Below are positions 1-7,106 of a DNA stretch of 64,000 nucleotides, one piece after another. Position numbers and translations under genes: made by a program. Numbering within the stretch: the stretch's first letter is position 1; each line of letters starts with the position of its first letter. The notes below the pieces were generated by a model. The model saw only the letters and a program-made list of their open reading frames with translations. It was not told the DNA's origin and did no database searches. Source of the stretch: Paenibacillus_V sp046244365 (GTDB lineage: Bacteria; Bacillota; Bacilli; Paenibacillales; NBRC-103111); contig NZ_CP176395.1 of NCBI RefSeq assembly GCF_046244365.1, positions 4,340,001 through 4,404,000 on the forward strand, written 5' to 3'.

Positions 1-14
1 TCAGGAAAAGGGGA

Positions 15-449
15 ATGAAAAGAATGGAAAACAACAACAAAAATACCCTGCCGGATATTCGGCAATCGATCATGTTGAAAGCGCCGGTAAGCAAAGTTTG
101 GGATGCTGTTGCAACTTCGGAAGGAATAGCCGCATGGTTTATGCCTAACAACTTCCAGCCGATTGCCGGCTATGAATTCGAATTAAATGCCGGTCCGTTC
201 GGCAATTCTCCGTGCAAGGTGACGGAAATCGATCCGCCAAACCGCTTGGCGTTCTTGTGGGGGAAAGATTGGACCATTACCTTCGAGCTTGTCGAGCGAG
301 GGGATAAAACCGAGTTTACCTTGATTCATGGCGGATGGGATGCCGACCAAGTTACGGAATTCGGCGAACTTCACTCGATCGTTCGCGAAAGAATGTCGAA
401 CGGCTGGGTGGGGCTTGTTCAAAAGCTTGGCGCTTATGTCGAGGGGTAA
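15..449 (+). CDS. SRPBCC (AHSA1-like) domain protein
   Basis: A 144-residue protein of the START/SRPBCC fold, Aha1-like branch. Visible hallmarks are the N-terminal stretch in which ligand-type 'APVSKVWDAVATSEGIAAWFM' motifs open the helix-grip fold, and a C-terminal helix rich in aromatic and charged residues (MSNGWVGLVQKLGAYVEG). Proteins of this kind bind hydrophobic ligands in a central cavity; the ligand cannot be told from sequence. AGGAAAAGGGGA stands just before the start; ATG at 24 is an alternative. The gene overlaps the next one, an ArsR-type regulator, by 14 bases, so the two are translationally coupled. Such SRPBCC/ArsR pairs are common in Bacillota. The promoter lies outside the window. 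Confidence 0.88.
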   Translation: MKRMENNNKNTLPDIRQSIMLKAPVSKVWDAVATSEGIAAWFMPNNFQPIAGYEFELNAGPFGNSPCKVTEIDPPNRLAFLWGKDWTITFELVERGDKTEFTLIHGGWDADQVTEFGELHSIVRERMSNGWVGLVQKLGAYVEG

Positions 450-801
450 TGGGACAGCCGCTGCGCCGAAGCATGATGTTTTTCAGGCGATCGCCGATCC
501 GACGCGCCGCAAACTGTTGAAGCTGCTTGCAGACGAGGAAATGCCCGTAACCGTCCTTAGCGGACACTTTCCGATGAGCAGGACGGCCGTTTCCAAGCAT
601 CTGCGCATATTATCCGATGCCGGGCTTGTCAAAGAACGCAAGGCAGGCAGAGAAACCCGTTACCGGCTTCAACCAGAGCCGCTGCTCGAATTGAAGCGAT
701 GGCTTTCGTATTATGAACGTTTCTGGGAAAACAAGCTTGCTGCGCTCAAGCGTTATATCGAATCCGACGAACATGGGAATGGAGACGGGGGCAACGGCTA
801 A
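436..801 (+). CDS. ArsR-family transcriptional regulator
   Basis: About 121 residues with a winged helix-turn-helix: 'FQAIADPTRRKLLKLL' opens the domain and 'MSRTAVSKHLRILSDAGLV' is the recognition helix region, followed by the wing 'ERKAGRETRYRL'. The frame is open upstream to 328, but homology begins only after the ATG at 436 (MSRGNGTAAAPKHDVFQ), which overlaps the stop of the SRPBCC gene. No metal-binding cysteine pair is visible, so this is not an obvious metal sensor. It probably regulates its own two-gene operon. The coding region ends 76 bases before a strong terminator, and a dif-like site lies between the two. Confidence 0.88.
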   Translation: MSRGNGTAAAPKHDVFQAIADPTRRKLLKLLADEEMPVTVLSGHFPMSRTAVSKHLRILSDAGLVKERKAGRETRYRLQPEPLLELKRWLSYYERFWENKLAALKRYIESDEHGNGDGGNG

Positions 802-843
802 GAATGGCGGTTGAGGTAACGAAATCGAGTACGGATATCAAAA

Positions 844-871
844 AGTACACATAATATATGTTATGTAAACA
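844..871. other. dif-like recombination site A
   Basis: A 28-bp site with the 11-6-11 geometry of chromosomal dif sites. Left arm AGTACACATAA, spacer TATATG, right arm TTATGTAAACA. From memory, the right half of Bacillus subtilis dif is TTATGTAAACT, so ten of eleven positions agree. The inner six bases of the two arms (ACATAA and TTATGT) are perfect inverted copies. Three further copies occur in the window. This one and site B at 2337 flank the MFS gene. Function is inferred. Confidence 0.55.
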
Positions 872-877
872 AATTGT

Positions 878-906
878 GCCTCGTCATCTTGATGACGAGG
901 CTTTTT
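878..906 (+). terminator. Intrinsic terminator after the SRPBCC/ArsR pair
   Basis: A perfect inverted repeat, GCCTCGTCATC with GATGACGAGGC around a two-base loop, followed directly by TTTTT. Confidence 0.85.
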
Positions 907-1040
907 CTTCTATTTACAAACATCCATAGACTTTCGGAATTGCTTTAATCCGCATTCCGAAGTTTAACAAGCCGACATAAAGTGCGGGGCAGCTGTAAAT
1001 AGTATCGGTATATAAATCATATGGAAATGGAGTCCTTTAC

Positions 1041-2258
1041 ATGGATACTTCCGTACGAGCTCAAGAACCGAAGCAGCGGAAATTGCTGGTGAGCGCAGGG
1101 TTAAGCTGGCTGTTTGACGCGATGGATGTCGGAATGGTTTCGTTTATTGTCGCTGCGTTGGTTGTCGAATGGGATTTGGGGGCACAGCAGGTCGGGCTGA
1201 TGACAGCCATTAACTCGGTCGGTATGGCTGTCGGCGCAGCCGTTGCCGGCACAATGGCAGACCGGTATGGAAGGCGTGCCGTTTTGCTATGGACGCTGCT
1301 TATTTTCTCGCTCGCGAGCGGATTGTCCGCATTGGTTACGAGTTTTGGCGTCCTCTGCGCATTAAGATTCGTCGCAGGCTTCGGGCTCGGCGGCGAGCTG
1401 CCGGTTGCTTCCACCCTCGTTTCGGAGTCGGTACCGGTCAAGGATAGGGGGCGGATTGTCGTTCTGCTGGAAAGCTTCTGGGCGGGAGGCTGGATTTTGG
1501 CGGCTTTAATCGCATACTTCGTCATCCCCCAATACGGCTGGAGAATGGCGTTCGCGATCGGGGCCCTTCCTTCGCTGTACGCTCTCTATTTGAGAAGGGC
1601 AATACGGGACTCGAACAAATTTACCGCGCAAACCGGCCGCAAGCTGTCGTTCGGAGAGCGGATCGCATCCGTATGGTCGGCCAAATACCGGTTGTCCACC
1701 ATTACGTTGTGGGTGCTTTGGTTTACCGTCGTGTTCTCGTATTACGGGATGTTTCTATGGCTGCCTACCGTTATGATGATGAAGGGCTTCGGTCTCGTCA
1801 AGAGCTTTCAATACGTGCTGATCATTACATTGGCGCAGCTTCCCGGATATTTTACCGCTGCATACTTCATCGAAAAATTCGGCCGCAAGTTCGTGTTGGT
1901 CGCGTATTTGCTAATGACGGCGGTAAGCGCGCTATGGTTCGGCAATGCGGTTACGGAAGGAATGCTTATGGCGGCCGGAATCAGCTTGTCGTTCTTTAAT
2001 CTCGGCGCTTGGGGAGGCATGTACGCGTACACGCCCGAGCTTTATCCGACCGCTATCCGATCCACCGGCGTAGGGCTGGCTGCATCCTTCGGAAGGATAG
2101 GCGGCGTAATCGGCCCTTATCTTGTAGGGCAGCTTGTTGCGGGCGGAACGGCTATTACGGCGGTGTTTATGTTGTTCTTTGTTGCGATTCTTGTAGGGGC
2201 GGCTGCCGTTTTGTTTTTTGGCAAAGAAACGAAGGGGACGGATCCAGACGACGAGTAG
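1041..2258 (+). CDS. MFS transporter
   Basis: A 405-residue major facilitator with about twelve hydrophobic segments. The loop 2-3 signature reads GTMADRYGRRAVLLW at about residues 70-85, and the equivalent C-domain loop contains EKFGRKFVLV. The late segment 'YTPELYPTAIRSTGVGLAASFGRIGGVIGPYLVG' resembles the metabolite:H+ symporter (sugar/aromatic acid) branch, so the likely substrate is a small organic acid or sugar; this is inference. GGAG lies upstream of the ATG at 1041. The gene stands alone between dif-like sites A (844-871) and B (2337-2364), with a terminator of the preceding operon inside the left border. It looks like a one-gene cassette. Confidence 0.92.
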   Translation: MDTSVRAQEPKQRKLLVSAGLSWLFDAMDVGMVSFIVAALVVEWDLGAQQVGLMTAINSVGMAVGAAVAGTMADRYGRRAVLLWTLLIFSLASGLSALVTSFGVLCALRFVAGFGLGGELPVASTLVSESVPVKDRGRIVVLLESFWAGGWILAALIAYFVIPQYGWRMAFAIGALPSLYALYLRRAIRDSNKFTAQTGRKLSFGERIASVWSAKYRLSTITLWVLWFTVVFSYYGMFLWLPTVMMMKGFGLVKSFQYVLIITLAQLPGYFTAAYFIEKFGRKFVLVAYLLMTAVSALWFGNAVTEGMLMAAGISLSFFNLGAWGGMYAYTPELYPTAIRSTGVGLAASFGRIGGVIGPYLVGQLVAGGTAITAVFMLFFVAILVGAAAVLFFGKETKGTDPDDE

Positions 2259-2336
2259 GCGGAGGACTGGGGGCGAAACGAAAGATCGATGGTTTAGTGT
2301 CGCATTTGCGAGTTAGAAAACTATAGAAAAATAGAA

Positions 2337-2364
2337 AGATAACGTAATAAATAATATGTAAACT
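2337..2364. other. dif-like recombination site B
   Basis: Left arm AGATAACGTAA, spacer TAAATA, right arm ATATGTAAACT, in 11-6-11 arrangement. The right arm differs by one base from the Bacillus dif right half. The spacer is identical to that of site C (39012). It lies 78 bases after the MFS stop codon and closes the segment opened by site A. Confidence 0.55.
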
Positions 2365-2434
2365 TAATGTTGCTAATTATATTCAGAGAATAATTTCCAT
2401 ACGATACTTTCATATTAAGGGTGGAGGTGTTGGT

Positions 2435-3127
2435 ATGCGCGGCAAACTCTATCGCTTCGTGCCTTTTCTTGCGATAATCGCTTTCTCCGTTTGCTTGCTT
2501 CTTCCGTCCAAATCGTTTTCGTTCGGCGACGCTACGCTGAAATACGGGACTAGGGGAGGCGACGTTTACGAGCTGCAGGGCAGGTTAAACTATTTAGGCT
2601 ATTATAACGGCGGCGTTGACGGCGTGTTCGGCTGGCAAACCTACCAGTCCGTTCGCAATTTCCAATGGAAATTCGGGATGGCCGTCGACGGCGTCGTTGG
2701 TGCCAAAACCAAAGATATGCTCGTTCGCGCGACGCGTAACTGGAGTGGAGGTTCGACCGGAACCGGGAACTACAGCTCACAGGATATGCAGCTGCTTGCT
2801 CAAGCGATTTACAGCGAAGCCAGAGGAGAGCCTTATATTGGACAAGTAGCGGTAGGCGCGGTTATTTTGAACAGGGTAAAGAGTTCGTTATTTCCGAACA
2901 CGATTTCGGGCGTTATCTTTCAACCGGGGGCGTTCACGGCAGTGGCGGACGGCCAGTTTTGGCTCACCCCCAACCAGTCGGCACGCAATGCCGCAAGAGA
3001 TGCGGTGAACGGCTGGGATCCTTCGGGCGGTGCGCTTTATTATTTCAATCCGAATACGGCTACCTCCGACTGGATTTGGACGAGGCCGCAGATCAAACAG
3101 ATCGGCAACCATATTTTCACGAAATGA
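2435..3127 (+). CDS. sleB: SleB-like cell wall hydrolase with peptidoglycan-binding domain
   Basis: A 230-residue secreted hydrolase. Residues 1-29 form a signal peptide (hydrophobic FLAIIAFSVCLLLP). Residues about 38-95 are a peptidoglycan-binding domain type 1 (GGDVYELQGRLNYLGYYNGGVDGVFGW and the partner VRNFQWKFGMAVDGVVG). Residues about 118-230 are a Hydrolase_2 (SleB/CwlJ) domain with the conserved 'LAQAIYSEARGEPYIGQVAV' containing the presumed catalytic glutamate. This is the architecture and length of SleB, the lytic transglycosylase that degrades cortex muramic-delta-lactam peptidoglycan in germination. No ypeB partner gene follows; instead there is a terminator. It may therefore be one of several SleB paralogues rather than the germination enzyme. 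Its ribosome site is AGGGTGGAGG. Confidence 0.85.
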   Translation: MRGKLYRFVPFLAIIAFSVCLLLPSKSFSFGDATLKYGTRGGDVYELQGRLNYLGYYNGGVDGVFGWQTYQSVRNFQWKFGMAVDGVVGAKTKDMLVRATRNWSGGSTGTGNYSSQDMQLLAQAIYSEARGEPYIGQVAVGAVILNRVKSSLFPNTISGVIFQPGAFTAVADGQFWLTPNQSARNAARDAVNGWDPSGGALYYFNPNTATSDWIWTRPQIKQIGNHIFTK

Positions 3128-3136
3128 CCGGGACGG

Positions 3137-3160
3137 CCCGCTTCTCCAAGCGGGTTTTTC
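3137..3160 (+). terminator. Intrinsic terminator after sleB-like gene
   Basis: CCCGCTT paired with AAGCGGG around a four-base loop, then TTTTTC. Confidence 0.85.
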
Positions 3161-3277
3161 GTTATGTGGGATCGATTGCTCTCAGATGGTTTTCCTTGGC
3201 TTAGCCAGCGAGAATAGGCTATAATGAAAATGCCTTCATCGAACAAGCTTTTAACTGGAAGCAAAGGGGATTAGCAC

Positions 3278-4006
3278 GTGATTTCGATACGCAATTTGAC
3301 GAAGAAGTACGAGTCGGGTCAGGAAGTGCTGAAGCAGATCAGCTTGCAGATCGACGACGGCGATTTCGTCGCGCTGCTCGGCGTGAGCGGAAGCGGCAAG
3401 AGTACGATCCTTCGCTGCTTAACCATGCAGGAAAAATGGGACAAAGGACAGCTTATATACAATGGGGACGACGTTACGGCGATGAACTTGCTGCAGCGTT
3501 TCAAGCTTCGCACGGAATGGGCGTATTTGCACGAGAAGCCTCAGCTGAATCCGAATAAAACGGCACTCAAAAACGTGCTGTCCGGAAGGTTTTACGAAAC
3601 GCCGCTATGGCGCAAACTGATAGGCAAACCGGCGCAGGACGAGCATATGCTGGCAATGGATTTCTTAGAAAAGGTGGGCATGCTTGACAAAGCGCATGAA
3701 CGCGTTTCCAAACTGAGTCATGGCGAGCAGCAGCGCGTTGCGATTGCGAAAGCGCTTGTCAAGGGAGCTAAAATAATCGTCGCGGACGAGCCTGTTTCCG
3801 GTCTCGAACCCGAATCCGCCATCCAGGTCATGCAGGACTTGAAGTCCGTTTGTCAGAAGCAGCAGGTAACCGTCGTCTGCAGTCTTCACCAAATCGAATT
3901 GGCGGAACGCTTTGCTACACGGATATGGGGATTGTCCGGAGGCAAAATCGTCGTCGATATTCCGGCGAGAAAATTAACGATGCGGGAGAAAGATTTGATA
4001 TTTTAA
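3278..4006 (+). CDS. ABC transporter ATP-binding protein, PhnC-like
   Basis: A 242-residue ABC ATPase. Walker A is GVSGSGKST (about residues 35-43), the signature is LSHGEQQRVAIAKAL, Walker B is IIVADEP, and the switch histidine lies in SLHQIELAE. The sequence most resembles the phosphonate importer ATPase PhnC. The start is GTG at 3278 with AAAGGGGA seven bases ahead. No permease or binding protein lies beside it, so it is an orphan in this window. The substrate is unknown; phosphonate is only a family-based guess. Confidence 0.85.
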   Translation: MISIRNLTKKYESGQEVLKQISLQIDDGDFVALLGVSGSGKSTILRCLTMQEKWDKGQLIYNGDDVTAMNLLQRFKLRTEWAYLHEKPQLNPNKTALKNVLSGRFYETPLWRKLIGKPAQDEHMLAMDFLEKVGMLDKAHERVSKLSHGEQQRVAIAKALVKGAKIIVADEPVSGLEPESAIQVMQDLKSVCQKQQVTVVCSLHQIELAERFATRIWGLSGGKIVVDIPARKLTMREKDLIF

Positions 4007-4058
4007 TGACATAAATTATTCATGACGTAAATTATATGAGGTCGAGGGAGAGAACGTA

Positions 4059-5717
4059 ATGGTCAGCCAACCGATAGGGAGTAATTTTGAAACAAGATGC
4101 CTACACTCGCTTGTCAAGGTGTTTGCGGACGCGGAATTGAATGAAACGCCGTTTCGGCGCGCTACCGTTCTGCATAACGAAACGTATGCGTTCCAAGTTG
4201 CCTATCGTACGAATGCTACATATAAAAACGTTCAAGTCTCCGTCGTTTCGGAGCTTTCCAATGCGGTAACCTTAAGGGAAGTCGGGTTAGCGCCTTCGGA
4301 GTTCCCGATGTATGCCAATCACGACGGCAATCTGCTGCGCTCCGCGCCAGGTTTGTATCCGGATCCGCTATACCCGATCGGGAAGGAAGGCGTCAACGCG
4401 CTTCCCAGTCAATGGAGGTCGGTGTGGGTTTCCGTTGATGTGACCCCGCTTACGGCAGCGGGCAAGCACGTTATCGAGGTTCGCTTTGCGGAAGAGAACG
4501 GCACCTTGCTCGGGAGCGAGTCGTTCGAGCTGGACGTCGTTCCGGTATCGCTGCCTGAACAGCGTCTGATACATACGGAATGGTTTCATACGGATTGCAT
4601 AGCTACTTACTACGGCGATGAAGTGTTCAGCGAAAGGCATTGGCAGCGCGTCGAACAATTTGTGAGAACGGCGTCCAAGCACGGGATGAACATGCTGTTG
4701 ACCCCGCTGTTCACGCCGCCTCTGGATACGAAAGTTGGCGGCGAGCGTCCGACGGTACAACTGATCGATGTTACGAAGGAAGGCGATTCTTACCGCTTCG
4801 GCTTCGATAAGCTCAAACGCTGGGTCGACATGGCCGACAGCGCCGGTATCCGCTACTTCGAATTTTCGCACTTGTTCACGCAATGGGGTGCGGCTCACGC
4901 TCCAAAAATCATGGCGACCGAAAACGGCGAGTACAAACGGATTTTCGGCTGGGAAACGGATGCGCACGGGGAAGCGTACAAAGCGTTCCTCAACGGGTTC
5001 CTGCCTGAGCTCGTGGCGTTTATCGGGAAGCACGGTTTGAACGACAGAAGCTATTTTCACGTTTCCGATGAGCCGAGCATGAGTCATTTGGAATCTTACA
5101 GGAGCGCTTACGAAACGATTAAAGTGCATTTGGCGCAGTTCCCTATGATCGATGCGCTCTCGGATTACGCTTTTTACGAGAAAGGCCTCGTCAAAAATCC
5201 GATTCCCGCGAACAATCATATCGAGCCGTTTCTTGAGAACGGCGTGCCGAATTTGTGGACATACTATTGCTGCGCTCAATACCAGAAGGTAGCGAACCGT
5301 TTCTTCGCATTCCCGTCGGTACGTAACCGTGTTCTTGCGCTGCAGCTGTATAAATTCCAGATCGCGGGCTTCCTGCACTGGGGCTATAACTTCTGGTATT
5401 CGCAATATTCCATTAAGGAGATCGATCCGTTCCGCGTAACGGATGCCGGCCAGGGCTTCCCGTCCGGAGATGCCTTCCTCGTTTATCCGGGAGAAGAGGG
5501 CCCGATCGAATCGCTTCGGCTTGAAGTATTCAACGAGACGCTTCAGGATCTTCGCGCGCTTGAGCTGCTGGAGAGCAAAATCGGCCGTGACGCCGTCCTC
5601 TCGCTCATCGAGGAAGGACTTGAACAGCCGATTACGTTCAGCGAGTATCCGAGCGATGCCGAGTGGCTGCTGGGCAAACGCGAGCAGATCAACCGCCTTT
5701 TGGCGGAATCCCACTAA
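4059..5717 (+). CDS. DUF4091 domain protein (glycoside hydrolase-like)
   Basis: A 552-residue cytosolic protein with no signal peptide. The N-terminal ~160 residues look like a beta-sandwich (ETYAFQVAYRTNATYKNVQV...). The rest resembles the DUF4091 TIM-barrel family, with 'HTEWFHTDCIATYYGD', 'FEFSHLFTQWGAAHAPKI', 'FHVSDEPSMSHLESYRSAYE' and 'QIAGFLHWGYNFWYSQYS' as typical segments. Glu in 'SDEPS' is a plausible acid residue. DUF4091 proteins are often seen in polysaccharide loci, but no activity can be assigned here. The ribosome site is GAGGGAGA. It is followed closely by an M24 peptidase gene and may share its transcript. Confidence 0.82.
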   Translation: MVSQPIGSNFETRCLHSLVKVFADAELNETPFRRATVLHNETYAFQVAYRTNATYKNVQVSVVSELSNAVTLREVGLAPSEFPMYANHDGNLLRSAPGLYPDPLYPIGKEGVNALPSQWRSVWVSVDVTPLTAAGKHVIEVRFAEENGTLLGSESFELDVVPVSLPEQRLIHTEWFHTDCIATYYGDEVFSERHWQRVEQFVRTASKHGMNMLLTPLFTPPLDTKVGGERPTVQLIDVTKEGDSYRFGFDKLKRWVDMADSAGIRYFEFSHLFTQWGAAHAPKIMATENGEYKRIFGWETDAHGEAYKAFLNGFLPELVAFIGKHGLNDRSYFHVSDEPSMSHLESYRSAYETIKVHLAQFPMIDALSDYAFYEKGLVKNPIPANNHIEPFLENGVPNLWTYYCCAQYQKVANRFFAFPSVRNRVLALQLYKFQIAGFLHWGYNFWYSQYSIKEIDPFRVTDAGQGFPSGDAFLVYPGEEGPIESLRLEVFNETLQDLRALELLESKIGRDAVLSLIEEGLEQPITFSEYPSDAEWLLGKREQINRLLAESH

Positions 5718-5792
5718 TAGGTTAGAAGCTTCGGATAACAAAATTGCCTTCGACAACGAGAATAGGCATTTTCAGGAAAGAAGGAAATGGAG

Positions 5793-6881
5793 ATGACAAG
5801 CAGAATTGCCGCACTGCAGGCATATCTGGAACGAAATCAATTGGATGCGATTCTGATCACGCAGCCCAAGCATATCTATTATTTGACCGGACTTGCCACC
5901 GATCCGCATGAACGGTTCCTTGGGCTTGTTCTTTCCCGGACGGCCGAACCGCTGCTGATTGTGCCTGCGCTGGACGAAGAAGCGGCACGTGCGGCCGATG
6001 GCGTACGGCATATCGTAACGCATACGGATACGCAAGATCCTCATTCGATTCTTAAGAAGCAACTGCCTTCTACCGTCAGCCGTCTCGGTCTCGAAAAGTC
6101 GCATTTGACGGTGAATCGTTACGAGGCGATTGCCGAAGCAGTCGGTGCTGCCGCTTATATAGATGTCGACGAACCGCTGCGCGAGATGCGATTAGTGAAG
6201 TCGGCGGATGAGATCGCAAGTATGAAAAAAGCCGTTCGGATTATAGAAGACGTTCTTCGCGCCGGCTTGAAGCACGTGAAACCGGGCGTGACGGAAATCG
6301 AGCTTGTTGCCGAACTGGAATACCAGATGAAAAAGCTCGGCTCCGACGGCCCTTCCTTCGATACGATGGTGCTTGCAGGAGAGAAGTCCGCGCTTCCGCA
6401 TGGGGATCCCGGCACCCGCGAAGTACGCAACGGCGAACTGCTGTTATTCGATATCGGCGTTTATGCGGACGGGTATGCATCCGATATTACACGCACGTTC
6501 GCCGTAGGGGATATCAGCGACGAGCTGAAACGGATCTACGATACCGTGCTGCAAGCAAACAAAAGAGCGATCGATGCCGTAAAGCCTGGCGTTACCTATG
6601 CAAGTGTCGATCAAGCGGCGCGCGGCTATATTACATCCAAAGGCTTCGGCCCGCAATTCATGCACCGTCTCGGTCACGGGCTGGGTCTTGACGTCCACGA
6701 ATATCCGTCGGTTCACGGCGCTAACCTCGAGCTGCTCCAGGAAGGGGCAACCTTCACGATCGAACCCGGCATTTATGTGCCCGGTCTCGGCGGCGTCAGA
6801 ATCGAAGACGACGTATGGGTTACGGCCTTAGGCGTCGAAGTGCTGACTTCGTTCTCGAAGGAGCTAACGGTTATCGGTTAG
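5793..6881 (+). CDS. M24-family Xaa-Pro peptidase
   Basis: About 362 residues: an N-terminal creatinase-like domain (about 1-130) and a C-terminal pita-bread metallopeptidase. All five metal ligands of the family are visible: two Asp in 'LLFDIGVYADGYASDITRTF', His in 'HRLGHGLGLDVHEYP', Glu in 'FTIEPGIYVP' and Glu in 'VRIEDDVWV'. It should cleave the bond before proline in small peptides, in the cytoplasm. ATG at 5787 also reads in frame, but the AAGGA at 5781 is only one base from it and seven bases from the ATG at 5793, so 5793 is preferred. A GU-rich hairpin terminator follows. Confidence 0.9.
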   Translation: MTSRIAALQAYLERNQLDAILITQPKHIYYLTGLATDPHERFLGLVLSRTAEPLLIVPALDEEAARAADGVRHIVTHTDTQDPHSILKKQLPSTVSRLGLEKSHLTVNRYEAIAEAVGAAAYIDVDEPLREMRLVKSADEIASMKKAVRIIEDVLRAGLKHVKPGVTEIELVAELEYQMKKLGSDGPSFDTMVLAGEKSALPHGDPGTREVRNGELLLFDIGVYADGYASDITRTFAVGDISDELKRIYDTVLQANKRAIDAVKPGVTYASVDQAARGYITSKGFGPQFMHRLGHGLGLDVHEYPSVHGANLELLQEGATFTIEPGIYVPGLGGVRIEDDVWVTALGVEVLTSFSKELTVIG

Positions 6882-6908
6882 GCCGTAAATGCATCGCAGC
6901 ATATCAAG

Positions 6909-6952
6909 CTCGTTATCCTTGTTTCTCCGAGGATAGCGGGCTTCTTTTCGGG
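6909..6952 (+). terminator. Probable terminator after M24 peptidase
   Basis: AGCTCGTTATCCT can pair, with G-U wobbles, with AGGATAGCGGGCT; TCTTTTC follows. Confidence 0.55.
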
Positions 6953-7106
6953 TTAGGTCATTCATCGCTTGTTTCATTTCGCCTCAAGTCCTGTTCGGTA
7001 GACATCGTGCTGAGAAGGGAAGTTGTTATCGTATCATCCGGGATGACAAGGCTTTTTCCTTGGAGTATGATGGAAAGCGATAGAAAAGATAGCTGAGGAG
7101 AACGTC

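Noticed and set aside
4008..4040. GACATAAATTAT and GACGTAAATTAT in tandem before the DUF4091 gene, considered as a fifth dif-like site
   Set aside because: The halves are in the same direction and lack the 11-6-11 inverted layout.
4368..5756. A 462-codon open frame on the minus strand
   Set aside because: It is the mirror of the DUF4091 gene, has no ribosome site and no recognisable protein, and the opposite strand clearly codes.
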